Assembly (NCBI GenBank): GCA_964565715.1
Contig: CAZMGG010000066.1
Span: forward strand, 1-30,074
Source of the DNA: CAZMGG01 sp964565715
Lineage (GTDB): Bacteria; Planctomycetota; UBA1135; UBA2386
Direction: 5' to 3'
Length of the DNA stretch: 30,074 nucleotides
Numbering within the stretch: the stretch's first letter is position 1; each line of letters begins with the position of its first letter. Both the position numbers and the translations under genes were made by a program. Shown piece by piece: positions 16,268 through 24,889 of the stretch. The notes beneath the pieces were generated by a model that was not told the DNA's origin, made no database searches, and worked only from the letters and a program-made list of their open reading frames with translations.

Positions 16268-16758
16268 GCTCCCGCCTCCGCGGCGCCGGGACCGGCGAAT
16301 GCTCGTTCGATGGCCCCGATATCGATCCTGCGCATCCCGAACATGGCCTGCATGGCCCGCCCAGCGGCGGCCCGGTCGTCCGCGAACAGGCAGCGTCGCA
16401 GGGCCGCCGGCACGATCTGCCAGGAAACTCCGAAGCGGTCCTTCAACCAGCCGCACTGGCTCTCTTCGCCGCCGTCTGCCACCAGCGCCGCCCACAGCCG
16501 GTCGGTCTCGGCCTGATCCGCGGTGCTGACCGCGATCGATGCGGCCTCGTTCAACTCGTACTGGGGCCCGCCATTCAGAGCCTGGAAGGGCACGCCGACC
16601 AGCGTGAACTCCACCAGCAGCGCCGGGCCGCCTGGCTGCAGACGCGTGACATCGGTGATGCGGGAGTCCGGCAGCAACGACGTGTAGAGACGTGCGGCGT
16701 CCTCGGCCTGCCCGTCGAACCAGAGGCAGGTGGCCACCTTGGGCGAAGCATGGGTCAT
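16264..16758 (-). CDS. VOC-superfamily protein (PhnB-like)
   Basis: A 164-residue protein of the PhnB-like glyoxalase/bleomycin-resistance fold: KVATCLWFDGQAEDAARLY, LLPDSRITDV, LVEFTLVGVPFQALNGGP, ESQCGWLKDRFGVSWQIVP and ALRRCLFADD. These match the group often annotated as 3-demethylubiquinone methyltransferase-like, though most members have no proven activity. Its ATG overlaps the preceding acpH-like stop (ATGA, 16755-16758). Its own TGA overlaps the selenoprotein ATG (16264-16267), so it is translationally coupled on both sides. The substrate is unknown. Confidence 0.9.
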   Translation of the reverse strand: MTHASPKVATCLWFDGQAEDAARLYTSLLPDSRITDVTRLQPGGPALLVEFTLVGVPFQALNGGPQYELNEAASIAVSTADQAETDRLWAALVADGGEESQCGWLKDRFGVSWQIVPAALRRCLFADDRAAAGRAMQAMFGMRRIDIGAIERAFAGPGAAEAGA

Positions 16759-17348
16759 GGGATCCGCATCATGCCGATGGCCCCGGCCGCCCGCACCACG
16801 TCGGGCCAGAACGCCGCGAAGTCCGCCGCCAGATCCGCGTCGTGCGCGCGCAGTTCCCGGCCGCCCTCGCCCAGCACCGTCGGCCGCCGCAGCCGATCTG
16901 CCATCCGCGACAACGCGGTGTCGACGTGCTCCACCTCGGCGTAACCGCCGAGCCAGTCCTGCGCCGCCATCCGCGGCCCCACCTCGCGCAGCCGTCCCGG
17001 CAGCCACGCCGCGTGCCGCTGCAGATCCGCGTAGACCTCGGCGGTGAACGCCCCGAGCGGCCGGCCGTCGCCGAAGCCCGCCCAGCCGCGGGCCAGGAAG
17101 TGGTCGTAGAACACGTCCACCAGCACGCCGGAGAAGCGGCGGAACGGCGGCCGGATCCGCTCCCGGCTGCGGCGGAACGCCGGGTGCGCGTCGGTGAACG
17201 CATCGAGCGCCCGGTGCATCCGGACGCCGCGCTGCACCGCTTCCGGCAGCGTGGCCACGTCGACGCCGTGCAGGAAGTCGCCCAGCAGGTTGCCGAGCCG
17301 CACCAGCGGCTCCGGCGGCGACAGCCGCAGGTGCGCGAGCCAGTTCAC
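16755..17348 (-). CDS. acpH: acyl carrier protein phosphodiesterase-like (AcpH/DUF479)
   Basis: A 197-residue protein beginning MNWLAHLRLS, with LGNLLGDFLHG (Asp24, a conserved metal-binding residue of AcpH), GVRMHRALDAFTDAHP, FSGVLVDVFYDHFLARGW and an HVDTALSRMADR region. The length matches E. coli AcpH (193). The family hydrolyses the 4'-phosphopantetheine arm from holo-ACP. Members outside the enterobacteria are mostly uncharacterised, so the assignment is by homology only. Translation starts at GTG 17348, overlapping the TGA of the amidohydrolase (GTGA). The gene is second in the four-gene coupled operon. Confidence 0.88.
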   Translation of the reverse strand: MNWLAHLRLSPPEPLVRLGNLLGDFLHGVDVATLPEAVQRGVRMHRALDAFTDAHPAFRRSRERIRPPFRRFSGVLVDVFYDHFLARGWAGFGDGRPLGAFTAEVYADLQRHAAWLPGRLREVGPRMAAQDWLGGYAEVEHVDTALSRMADRLRRPTVLGEGGRELRAHDADLAADFAAFWPDVVRAAGAIGMMRIP

Positions 17349-18244
17349 CGTCGCGGCGCACCGGCGGCGGCGCCGCCGCCTTCCGCCGGCGGCTCCTCGG
17401 CGGGCGGCGGCACCGGCAGCGGCGGCGCGTTCCGCACCGCCTCCACGTCGATCCGGAACAGCTTGGCCGCGGTCCGCCAGCGGATGTTGTCCTTGGCGGT
17501 CTCCGGCAGCTGCAGGTTCTCCATGAACTTGACGTAGGGCCCCATGCGCACCAGCGGCCAGTCGCTGCCGTACATGAGCTGTTTGCCCGGGTCGCCCATG
17601 TACATGATCATGTCCTTCACGCGCTGCACCATGTAGCGCTCGAACTCATAGGAGAACTCGCCCAGCGTCAGTCCGGAGAAGTCGGCGTAGACGTTGTCGT
17701 TCTTGTAGAGCACCTCGGCGGCGTCCTGGAACCACGGATTGCCCAGGTGGCAGATCACGAACTTCACCTCGGGGAAGTCCACCGCCACGTCGTCCACCAG
17801 CAGCGGGTGCGCCTGCCGCACCTTGGCCTGCTTCGAGTAGGTGTCGCCGCAGTGGATCATCACCGGCACGTCGTGCTTCTGGGCGATCCGGAACACCGTC
17901 TCCAGCGACGGGTCGTTGATCGCATACTTGTCGTAGCCGGGATACAGCTTGATGGCCTTCACCAGGCCGTCGCGGATCCGCTCCTCCATGTGGAACAGGT
18001 CGGTGCGGTTGTCGCCGCGCCAGCGCAGGCCCTCCACCAGGGTGAGGCGCGGATGGTGGGCGACGATCTCGAAGATCTCCTCGACGCTCGGCCGGTCGAG
18101 ATCGACCTTGTAGCTGGTCAGCACCACCGCGTGGTCGACGCCGTGCTGGCCCATCTTCAGCAGCAGGTCGTCGATGTTCTCCCGCGTCGGCCGCCGCGTG
18201 GACTCGTGGTAGTTGTTGAGATGGACGTGGCAGTCGATCAGCAC
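17345..18244 (-). CDS. amidohydrolase family metal-dependent hydrolase (Amidohydro_2)
   Basis: A 299-residue TIM-barrel hydrolase. Motifs: LIDCHVHLN (H6, H8), VKAIKLYPGYDKYAI, PVMIHCGDTYSKQ (H131), VKFVICHLGNPW (H166) and QLMYGSDWP (D228), the metal- and substrate-binding set of the amidohydrolase_2 group that includes decarboxylases and lactonases. GTG 18244 immediately precedes the first barrel strand and is the only sensible start; upstream frame is Arg/Gly-rich and antisense to a divergent gene. The last 25 residues are a Pro/Glu/Gly/Ala tail (PPPAEEPPAEGGG) beyond the fold. First gene of the operon with the AcpH-like, VOC and selenoprotein genes. The substrate cannot be deduced. Confidence 0.9.
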   Translation of the reverse strand: MLIDCHVHLNNYHESTRRPTRENIDDLLLKMGQHGVDHAVVLTSYKVDLDRPSVEEIFEIVAHHPRLTLVEGLRWRGDNRTDLFHMEERIRDGLVKAIKLYPGYDKYAINDPSLETVFRIAQKHDVPVMIHCGDTYSKQAKVRQAHPLLVDDVAVDFPEVKFVICHLGNPWFQDAAEVLYKNDNVYADFSGLTLGEFSYEFERYMVQRVKDMIMYMGDPGKQLMYGSDWPLVRMGPYVKFMENLQLPETAKDNIRWRTAAKLFRIDVEAVRNAPPLPVPPPAEEPPAEGGGAAAGAPRR

Positions 18245-18356
18245 GGGACGTGATGGTAGTGGCTCGCTGCAGCGCGCGGAACCCGGCGCCGCGGAAGCTC
18301 GCCCAGCGTGCCCACCGACGCTTGCCGCCTCGGCCGGGCCTGGCTGCAATGCGGCG

Positions 18357-19823
18357 ATGCTCCGCCCCCTCGCCGCGGTCCTGTCCATCCTCGCCGCCCT
18401 GCCCGCCCAGATCGGCCCCGCCGAGCGGGCGCCCCTGATCGGCACGGTGCTCGACCCGGAAGGCCAGCCGGTGGCCGGCGCCACGGTGGAGGTGTTCCGC
18501 GAGGCCGGCGAGGGCACCGCGATCCTCGACCTCGAGTACTCGCATTCGCGCATCCCCTTGGCCCGCACGCCCACCGACCGGCTCGGCCGCTTCGCCCTGC
18601 AGCTCCCCGTCGGCCTGCCCTGCGACATGCTGGTCGATGCGCCGCCCTTCGCCTTCTGGCAACGGCTGGACGTGGTCCCCGGCGAACCCCTGACGGTGCA
18701 GCTGGAACCCGGCGCGGTCTTCCACGGCCGCGTGCACCTCGCCGACACCGGCGCGCCGGCCCCCGCCAGCCTGCGCGCCTTCCAGGCCGACGGCCCCCAT
18801 CCGGAACTCGGCCGCACCGACGCCGAGGGCCGCTTCCGCTTCGAACGGCTGCCGTCGGGGACCTTCACCATCGAGGTCAGCCCGGACGCCGCCGTGGCGC
18901 CCCATTGGCAGCGCGTGACGTTCCAGCAGGGCGAGGCCACCGGCCAGGACTTCCCCGTGGCCAAGGGCACGGTGCTGACCGGCCGGGTCACCGACGCCGC
19001 CACCGGCGCGCCGATCGCCAATGCCCGCATCGGCGAGAACTGGACCCTGCGCCGGGCGGTCCGCAGCGGCGCCGACGGCCGTTTCGAGCTGCGCGGGTTC
19101 GGCGCCCGGCAGAACGGCGAGCTGGTGTGCGTCGCATATGGCTACGTGCGGGCGCAGGTGCCGATCCCGGACGACCTCGGCGAAGCGCACGTGCACGACT
19201 TCGCCCTCGACCGGGGCCTGCGCGCCACCGGGCAGGTGCTGGCGCCGGATGGTACGCCCGCGGCCGGCGCCTATGTGGCGCTGGTCGGCATGGTGCACGA
19301 GGGCGGCAATCACTACTTCTGCTGGCCGGCCACCCGCACCGGCCCCGACGGCACGTTCGCGGTGAGCGGCCTGCGCCAGGACCTCGCCGGCACGCTGCTC
19401 GTGCGGCAACCGGGCTGGGCGCCGCTGGTCTATCACCTGCCGGAGCCGAGGGACGGGGTCCTGCGCGCGGGCGTGATCCGGCTGCAGAAGCCGCAGGTGG
19501 TGCGCGGGGTGGTCACCGGCGCCGACGGCAAGCCCGCGGCCCGGCAGAAGGTGGCGCTGTGGGGCACCAACGACGACCGGTCGGCGCTGGCGCCGGATGG
19601 GGTCGGCCCGCGGGCGCAGGGCCGTGGCGGCTGGGATCTGCTGAAGATGTACCTGGGGATGCGCGAGATGCGCACCGACGACCACGGCGCCTTCGCCTTC
19701 GGCGACGTGGCACCCGGCGACTATCAGGTGGTCCTCTACAGCGAACGCAATGAACGGGTCATCGGCGTCGAGGTCACCGTGAAGGCCGGCGCGGATGCGG
19801 CACCGTTGCAGCTCTCGCGGTAG
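18357..19823 (+). CDS. secreted protein with carboxypeptidase-regulatory-like repeats
   Basis: A 488-residue protein with a signal peptide (LRPLAAVLSILAALPAQ). The mature part is built from several CarboxypepD_reg-like beta-sandwich units, each with a G-x-V-x-D-x-x-G-x-P-V-x-G-A signature: IGTVLDPEGQPVAGATVEV, FHGRVHLADTGAPAPA, LTGRVTDAATGAPIANARI, ATGQVLAPDGTPAAGAYV and VRGVVTGADGKPAARQKV. DxxGxF edge strands lie between them (TDRLGRFAL, TDAEGRFRF, TDDHGAFAF). It is probably an extracytoplasmic adhesion or scaffold protein with no visible catalytic domain. ATG 18357 is chosen to begin the signal peptide. Divergent from the amidohydrolase, convergent with the FG-GAP protein. Confidence 0.85.
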   Translation: MLRPLAAVLSILAALPAQIGPAERAPLIGTVLDPEGQPVAGATVEVFREAGEGTAILDLEYSHSRIPLARTPTDRLGRFALQLPVGLPCDMLVDAPPFAFWQRLDVVPGEPLTVQLEPGAVFHGRVHLADTGAPAPASLRAFQADGPHPELGRTDAEGRFRFERLPSGTFTIEVSPDAAVAPHWQRVTFQQGEATGQDFPVAKGTVLTGRVTDAATGAPIANARIGENWTLRRAVRSGADGRFELRGFGARQNGELVCVAYGYVRAQVPIPDDLGEAHVHDFALDRGLRATGQVLAPDGTPAAGAYVALVGMVHEGGNHYFCWPATRTGPDGTFAVSGLRQDLAGTLLVRQPGWAPLVYHLPEPRDGVLRAGVIRLQKPQVVRGVVTGADGKPAARQKVALWGTNDDRSALAPDGVGPRAQGRGGWDLLKMYLGMREMRTDDHGAFAFGDVAPGDYQVVLYSERNERVIGVEVTVKAGADAAPLQLSR

Positions 19824-19840
19824 CCGGAGGCCGACCCAGC

Positions 19841-19876
19841 GCCGTCTGCCGACGGCAGCAGTGCCGAATCAGCACT
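19841..19876. terminator. two hairpins between convergent genes
   Basis: gccgtc/gacggc (6-bp stem, 4-nt loop, 19841-19856) and agtgc/gcact (5-bp stem, 7-nt loop, 19860-19876) fill the 57-nt gap between the converging genes. No T-tract on either strand; terminator function is plausible, not shown. Confidence 0.4.
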
Positions 19877-19880
19877 TCCC

Positions 19881-21710
19881 TCACGGCACGAACGTCATCC
19901 CCACCGGATTGCTGAGCCGCAGCCCCAGCGCGCCATCCAGCAGCACGGCCTGCGCGTCGATCACGCCGCGCAACACCGCCGGCGTCGGCACCCCCACCAC
20001 GGCCTCGCCGTTGCCGTCGGTGATCGCCCGCGGATCGCCGAAGAAGCCGAGCACCAGCGGCGCCGACTGCCCCGGGTCCAGGTTGGCGATGCCGAACGGA
20101 TACACCGTCCCCGGCTGCACCGATGGTCCGATCATGATCGCGAACGCCGTCGCCGGCGCGCCGGTCACCGACAGGAACACCGTCCCGCCGGCCCGCACCG
20201 GCCGGCCCGGCAGGCCGTAGCCGCCGAACGCCCACTGGTCCACCCGCAGCGTCGCCGCGCAGTGCATCCCCTGCACGCCGGGCCGCACCGGCCGGTCCTG
20301 CAGGTAGATCCGCACCTCGTCGGCACCCTCGTCGGTCGAGATGATGTCCAGCAGCCCGTCGCGGTCGAAGTCCATGGCGCCGGCGCACGACGCGTTCTGG
20401 CTGGTGGGCAGGGACCAGCGGCCGCCGAAGTTGCCCTGGCCGTCGTTCCACCAGAGGTCGTGCCGGGCGCTGCCGTAGCACGACACGATCGCGTCCAGAT
20501 CGCCGTCCCCGTCCAGGTCGGCCAGGTCCGCCGACACCGGCGTGCCGCCGCAGGGATACGTCGTCGTCGAGATCAGCCCGCCAAGGCCATCGCCCTTGAC
20601 GATGCCCATCGTGTTGGTCGTGCGGTTGGCGGTCATGATGTCGAGGTCGCCGTCGCCGTCCACGTCCCCCACCGCCACCTGGAACGGCCGGCCGCCGCAG
20701 TTGCGCGAGGCGCCGAGCGTGAAGCCGCCGTTGCCGTCGGCGAGCAGCAGGGACACCGTGCTGCCGGTGTCGTTGCCGACCACCAGGTCCATGCGGCCGT
20801 CGCCATTCATGTCGCAGGCCATCACCCCGTCCTCGCCGCTGCCGGCGTTGAAGGCCACCGCCGGCGCGAAGGTGCGGTTGCCGAGGTTGCGGAACAGCAG
20901 CACATTGCTGCGATTGCTGGTCACCACGTCGGCCCAGCCGTCGGCGTCGGCGTCCAGCACGGTCACGCCGTGGGCGCGGCCGCCGGTCGGCAGCACCACC
21001 GGCGGCAGCAGGCCGCCCTGGCCGTCGTTGAAGAACACCGCCGCCGAGAAGCCCTGCAGGTTGCCGGTGCACAGGTCGGTGAGACCGTCGCGGTCGAAGT
21101 CGGCGCTCTCCATCGGGCTCGGCTCGCCGTGGCCCGGGCAGATCACGTAGGGCGCGGCGTTGCCGCAGCCGTCGTTCTTCATCAGCCGCAGGTCCGAACT
21201 GGCCTCGTTGGCCGCGGTGATGTCCGGGCTGCCGTCGCCGTCGATGTCGGCGCCGTGCGCGCCGTAGGTGATGATCCCCACCGACGGCGAGCTGCGCATC
21301 GGGATGATGCGCTGCAGGGTGAAGGTGCGCGTGCCCGGCGCCGGCGCCGTGCCGAACATCGCGGCGAAGCCGCCGCCGAGCGTGTTGCCGTCCAGCGCCC
21401 GCACGTTCCGGGTCAGCGCCACCACCACCATCTCGCCGGCGAAGAACGGCCGGGCCGGCTGGAAGGTGAGGCGCGTGCCAGCGCCGTCCAGGGACCACTG
21501 GCCGGGCGTCACCCCGGACAGCCGGCCGAACACCATGGCGTTGCCAGCCAGCGACGCGTTCTGGATCGGCCGGTCGAAGGTGAGCGTCACCGGCGTGCCG
21601 CAGGGCGCGCCGACCCGCGCGTTCTGCGGGTCGCTGGCCAGCACGCGGAGTGCGGTCTGGGCGGGAGCGGTGGAAAGGGCTACGAGCAGGAGGAGGGCGA
21701 AGGCGCGCAA
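19881..21710 (-). CDS. secreted FG-GAP/VCBS repeat protein
   Basis: A 609-residue protein starting at TTG 21710 (no in-frame ATG; GAAGGG lies upstream). It has a signal peptide (AFALLLLVALSTAPAQ). Residues about 20-125 resemble a bacterial Ig-like (Big_5) domain: VTLTFDRPIQNASL, then FFAGEMVVVALTRNVRALDG. Residues about 140-470 carry six or more VCBS/FG-GAP units with Ca-binding DxDGDGxxD loops: DIDGDGSPDI, DFDRDGLTDL, DADADGWADV, DMNGDGRMDL, DVDGDGDLDI, DLDGDGDLDA and DFDRDGLLDI. This forms an integrin-alpha-like propeller. The C-terminal 110 residues form a strand-rich domain of unknown family. Probably a surface or secreted protein. Functional assignment beyond fold is not possible. Confidence 0.9.
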   Translation of the reverse strand: MRAFALLLLVALSTAPAQTALRVLASDPQNARVGAPCGTPVTLTFDRPIQNASLAGNAMVFGRLSGVTPGQWSLDGAGTRLTFQPARPFFAGEMVVVALTRNVRALDGNTLGGGFAAMFGTAPAPGTRTFTLQRIIPMRSSPSVGIITYGAHGADIDGDGSPDITAANEASSDLRLMKNDGCGNAAPYVICPGHGEPSPMESADFDRDGLTDLCTGNLQGFSAAVFFNDGQGGLLPPVVLPTGGRAHGVTVLDADADGWADVVTSNRSNVLLFRNLGNRTFAPAVAFNAGSGEDGVMACDMNGDGRMDLVVGNDTGSTVSLLLADGNGGFTLGASRNCGGRPFQVAVGDVDGDGDLDIMTANRTTNTMGIVKGDGLGGLISTTTYPCGGTPVSADLADLDGDGDLDAIVSCYGSARHDLWWNDGQGNFGGRWSLPTSQNASCAGAMDFDRDGLLDIISTDEGADEVRIYLQDRPVRPGVQGMHCAATLRVDQWAFGGYGLPGRPVRAGGTVFLSVTGAPATAFAIMIGPSVQPGTVYPFGIANLDPGQSAPLVLGFFGDPRAITDGNGEAVVGVPTPAVLRGVIDAQAVLLDGALGLRLSNPVGMTFVP

Positions 21711-21746
21711 GGCGGGTCCCTTCGGGGCGGCGCGGGCGGCGCCATG

Positions 21747-22580
21747 CTAGCCGCAGCCCGCCTCCCCGCCAGCCGCCTGCGCCGGCGGGAACTGCGCCGC
21801 CAGCCATTCCTGCACCTTCGGCCCCGCCGCCCGGGCGATGCCGTCGGCGCCCTTGCCGTACAGATACGCCTGCAGCGCCACCATCGTGCCGCCGCAGCCG
21901 AATGCGCCGGCGTAGAGGGTGCCCGGCCCGGGCTCCTCGAGCCGCACGAGCAGCGTGCGATTGACCGCCGATTCGCCGAGCCGATCGATCACGCCGGCGA
22001 TCGTGACGCCGGGCGCCACCGTCGCCGACACGCGCTGCCCGGCCTTCCGGCCGGCGAGCTGCAACCCCGCGGCGAACTTCGCCCAGGCCTCGGCGAGCGG
22101 CGCCGCCGCCATGGCATTGGCCTGGATCTGCGCCGCCGGCTGGCCGGCGAAGCTCTCCAGGTAGCGGCGCAGCACGGCGAAGTAGCCGGGCCAGCCATGT
22201 TCGGTGCCGGTGAGCTGGTCGTCCCAGTCGTCGGTGCTGGCGAACATGCTGTGCACGACGCGCACGAGACACCTGCCGCCGCCCTTGGCCTCGACGGTCC
22301 ACTCGGTGGCCATGGCCGGCATCTCCGGCGCCCAGCCCGGCGATTCGGCGGCGAAGCGGAACGGCGGCTCGAACGCCGTGATCTTCGCCGACGAGACCAT
22401 GCCGCCACCGAAGTCGCAGGTGGTGGTGCCGCCGACCTTCGGCTCCAGCGTGGTCGGCACGAACCAGGCCGAGATGCCGGGCCCGGTGGCGATCGCCTGC
22501 CAGACCTGCTCGGGGGTGCCGGGGACTTCGACTTCGACGCGCACGCTGCGGCGGCCGTCGGGATGGCGTTCGATGCTCAT
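21747..22580 (-). CDS. SRPBCC/AHSA1-domain protein
   Basis: A 277-residue protein. Residues about 10-165 are an AHSA1-type START-like ligand-binding fold: VEVPGTPEQVWQAIATGPGISAWFVPTTLEP, ITAFEPPFRF, ATEWTVEAKGGGRCLVRVVHS, and GWPGYFAVLRRYLESF near its end. A second, unrecognised segment (180-277, VIDRLGESAVNRTLLVRLEEP) extends it beyond the usual 150 residues. Its ATG overlaps the upstream regulator's stop by 4 nt (ATGA, 22577-22580). ArsR-type regulator plus SRPBCC pairs are common, and the SRPBCC protein may bind a small hydrophobic ligand. The ligand is unknown. Confidence 0.87.
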   Translation of the reverse strand: MSIERHPDGRRSVRVEVEVPGTPEQVWQAIATGPGISAWFVPTTLEPKVGGTTTCDFGGGMVSSAKITAFEPPFRFAAESPGWAPEMPAMATEWTVEAKGGGRCLVRVVHSMFASTDDWDDQLTGTEHGWPGYFAVLRRYLESFAGQPAAQIQANAMAAAPLAEAWAKFAAGLQLAGRKAGQRVSATVAPGVTIAGVIDRLGESAVNRTLLVRLEEPGPGTLYAGAFGCGGTMVALQAYLYGKGADGIARAAGPKVQEWLAAQFPPAQAAGGEAGCG

Positions 22581-23233
22581 GGGTTCTCCGTCGGGGGATC
22601 GGTGTCGGGGTGGGCAGTCGGGAGGGAAGCAGACGGCGGCGCCGCGATCGGATGGGCGACGACGACGAGTCGGTGCCAGCGGCTGCCGGTCGTCTCGGGG
22701 CTGTGGTAGCGCGCCGCCAGTGCGGCGATGCCAGCACTCAGCTCCTGGCTGAAGCGCGCGCGTTCCTCGGCGGAACGGAACGCGATCTCGGTGTCGATCG
22801 ACAGCGTCGCGAGCCGCTGGCCGGAACGCGTCGCGGTCCGCAGCAGCCTGCCGACCTCGCGCACGGCGCGCGCCACCAGCGCCAGCAGATAGCTCGCCGA
22901 CAGGCGGTCGGCCGTGCGGCCCGGATCGACCGCCAGCGGGCCGAGCGCCGCCGGCGACACCAGGTAGGAACGCGCGGTGGCCTGCACCTGCCGCTCGGTG
23001 ATGCCGCCCCACCGCCGCGTGCCGACCTCGCGCAAGAGCCCGTGGGCCTGCAGCGCGCGCAGGTGGTAGTTGACCTTCTGCCGCGACTCACCGAGGCGCT
23101 GCGCCAGCACCGCGGCACTGGCGGGCTCGGCCAGCGCGGCGAGCAGGCGGCTGCGGGCCGGCTCCAGGGCCACCGCCGCGGCGGCAGGGTCGTCGAGCAC
23201 CTCGATCTCGGCAGGGAGCGGCACGGGCACCAT
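22577..23233 (-). CDS. winged-helix (ArsR-like) transcriptional regulator
   Basis: A 218-residue protein. Residues about 26-75 form a winged helix-turn-helix (RLLAALAEPASAAVLAQRLG, then SRQKVNYHLRALQAHGLL), as in ArsR-like regulators. Residues 85-195 form an alpha-rich C-terminal region (ASYLLALVARAVREVGRLL, FSQELSAGIAALAARY) that could be a sensor or dimerisation domain. ATG 23233. The gene is coupled to the SRPBCC gene by ATGA overlap. An imperfect inverted repeat lies 66-102 nt upstream, a plausible autoregulatory operator. The effector is unknown. Confidence 0.87.
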   Translation of the reverse strand: MVPVPLPAEIEVLDDPAAAAVALEPARSRLLAALAEPASAAVLAQRLGESRQKVNYHLRALQAHGLLREVGTRRWGGITERQVQATARSYLVSPAALGPLAVDPGRTADRLSASYLLALVARAVREVGRLLRTATRSGQRLATLSIDTEIAFRSAEERARFSQELSAGIAALAARYHSPETTGSRWHRLVVVAHPIAAPPSASLPTAHPDTDPPTENP

Positions 23234-23298
23234 GCCGGAAGCTGAGCCTTGAAAAATCGGCTTGTCAAGGGCGAGGGCCGGCGCCCATCTTGGCTCAA

Positions 23299-23335
23299 TG
23301 ATCGCAACTCAAGTAAAATAAGGAGTTTACGATCA
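23299..23335. promoter_or_regulatory. inverted repeat, candidate operator for the ArsR-like regulator
   Basis: Left arm tgatcgcaactc (23299-23310) and right arm gagtttacgatca (23323-23335), whose complement is tgatcgtaaactc, flank a 12-bp AT-rich spacer (aagtaaaataag). It sits in a short AT-rich island in otherwise very GC-rich DNA, between the regulator start and the end of the TlpA-like gene. A minus-strand TTGACA lies at about 23261-23266, between the repeat and the regulator ATG, but no good -10 follows it. It could instead act as a weak terminator for the TlpA-like gene. Confidence 0.5.
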
Positions 23336-23341
23336 CAATCC

Positions 23342-24835
23342 TCAGCGAGATCGAGAAGCGGCCTCACCCTGACGGTAGCGCTCGAGCCGCTCCCGGAAGG
23401 CTGGGCTCACGTTCTCCCCGATGCCCTGGATCGCCCGTTCCTGCAAGGCCACCGCCGAAGCGGCGTCGCCATTCTCGAAGCGGGCCAGCGCCACGGTGTC
23501 GAGGTACATCGGGGTCTCCCAGCCGGGGATCGCTTGCATGGCCTCGGCCGCGCGGAGCGCCACCGCGCGGGTCACGGCCAGGTGCTCGGCGTCGGTGAGC
23601 AGGCGCCAGGCGAAGCTGTTGAGCTCCGTGAGCTGCCCCGTCAGCGCAGCCACCACCTCGCGCCCGCACGCGTCGATCCGACCCGCGTCGGCGCCCAGTT
23701 CGACCAGCAGATCGAAGCGCAGGAGTGCGGTCGGCCCGGGACCGAGCCGCGTCCCGGCCGCGTCCAGCAACTGCAGCGCCGCCCGCGCCAGCGACTCGCG
23801 GGGCGCGTGACGGACCAGGAGGGCCTCGGCGGGGTCGGTCCGCGGCCGCGGCAGCACCTCGCGGACGAGCGCCACCAGTTCATATGGCCGCTCCGCGAAC
23901 TGCGCCGCCAGGGCTTCGGTGGTCGCGGCCAGCGCGGCGTCGCCGACCGCGTGCGCCGCCAGCAGGCGCGCGGTGGGAAAGCGCAACCCGGGCGGCGTCG
24001 CCGCCGCCGCATCGAGCGCCTGCCAGGCGTCCGTCGCGCCGTCGAGCAGGCGGCCGGTGCTGGCGAGGGAATGCACCAGGATGCCGAGTTCGAGCGGGTG
24101 CTCGCGGACCGCGGCGATCGCCTGCCGCACGAGTCCATTCCGCGCGGCCGGGGTGCGCTGCGCCGCGATGCGCCAGTTCCAGCCGGTGACGCTGCGGCCG
24201 TCGGTCGCCAGCACCCGCTTGCCGATCGCGTCGAGCGTCGCCCAGTCACCGGCCTGCCGCGCCGCCTGCGCCGCCGCCCAGCGCTCGTCGATCACGTCGG
24301 CGGCCGGCGACGGCCAGGCTCCGGCCAGCAGGCGCGCGACGCAGTCGTCGGCGTAGGCGGGATGGGTGAAGGCGGCGATCCGGCCGCGGGGATCCACCAC
24401 CCAGGTGGCCGGGATGCCGTTGCGCCACCAGTTGCGTCGCCACTGCTTCTGCACCACGCCATCGCCGTCGAAGCCGATCGCGAAGCTCAGCTCATGGCCG
24501 CGCTCGGCGACGAAGCGGCGCACGGCCTCGAGCTGGTCCCAGACGGCGACAGCGACGACCTGGACGCCGTGCGGCCGGTAGCGGCGCTGCAGTTCGTCGA
24601 GGTGCGGGATCGCGTCGAGGCAGGGACCGCACCACGTCGCCCACAGCTCCACCACCACGATCTGGCCGCCGGCGCGCGGTTCCGGCGGCGGCGTGCCGTG
24701 CAGCCATTCGGTCACGGCGAGGGCCGGCGCGCGATCGCCTTCGGCGAGCGGCCAGGTGACGCAGCCGGCGAGCCCGCCGCCGGCGGCGAAGAGAGCGACC
24801 AGGACGATCCACAGCCAGCGGCGACGGGCAGTCAT
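23342..24835 (-). CDS. TlpA-type thioredoxin-fold lipoprotein with long helical C-terminus
   Basis: A 497-residue protein with a membrane-directed N-terminus and lipobox LAGC (Cys25). A TlpA/ResA-like thioredoxin domain follows at about 30-170: VVVELWATWCGPCLDAIPHL with CxxC Cys69/Cys72, VQVVAVAVWDQ, and the cis-Pro region GIPATWVVDPRGRI. Residues 175-497 are Ala/Leu-rich helices, probably TPR-like repeats (ALARFENGDAASAVALQERAIQG). It should be an envelope thiol-disulphide oxidoreductase or reductant carrier anchored to a membrane. The long helical extension is larger than in standard TlpA (about 180-200 residues) and may bind partner proteins. Divergent from the rbfA-rtcB leader. Confidence 0.88.
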   Translation of the reverse strand: MTARRRWLWIVLVALFAAGGGLAGCVTWPLAEGDRAPALAVTEWLHGTPPPEPRAGGQIVVVELWATWCGPCLDAIPHLDELQRRYRPHGVQVVAVAVWDQLEAVRRFVAERGHELSFAIGFDGDGVVQKQWRRNWWRNGIPATWVVDPRGRIAAFTHPAYADDCVARLLAGAWPSPAADVIDERWAAAQAARQAGDWATLDAIGKRVLATDGRSVTGWNWRIAAQRTPAARNGLVRQAIAAVREHPLELGILVHSLASTGRLLDGATDAWQALDAAAATPPGLRFPTARLLAAHAVGDAALAATTEALAAQFAERPYELVALVREVLPRPRTDPAEALLVRHAPRESLARAALQLLDAAGTRLGPGPTALLRFDLLVELGADAGRIDACGREVVAALTGQLTELNSFAWRLLTDAEHLAVTRAVALRAAEAMQAIPGWETPMYLDTVALARFENGDAASAVALQERAIQGIGENVSPAFRERLERYRQGEAASRSR

Positions 24836-24889
24836 GCCGCCAGCGTAGCCCGGCCTGCGGGATCCCGCGTCGCCGCGCGCCGCAGGGGG

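Noticed and set aside
16145..16495. A separate 116-codon ORF ending at the internal TGA, with a second gene starting downstream
   Set aside because: Both halves are in one frame and together make a continuous peroxiredoxin-like fold, so a split pair is less likely than Sec insertion.
19774..22737. A 987-codon minus-strand ORF overlapping the FG-GAP and SRPBCC genes
   Set aside because: Its translation is Arg/Gly/Ala-biased and reads as frame-shifted versions of both real genes.
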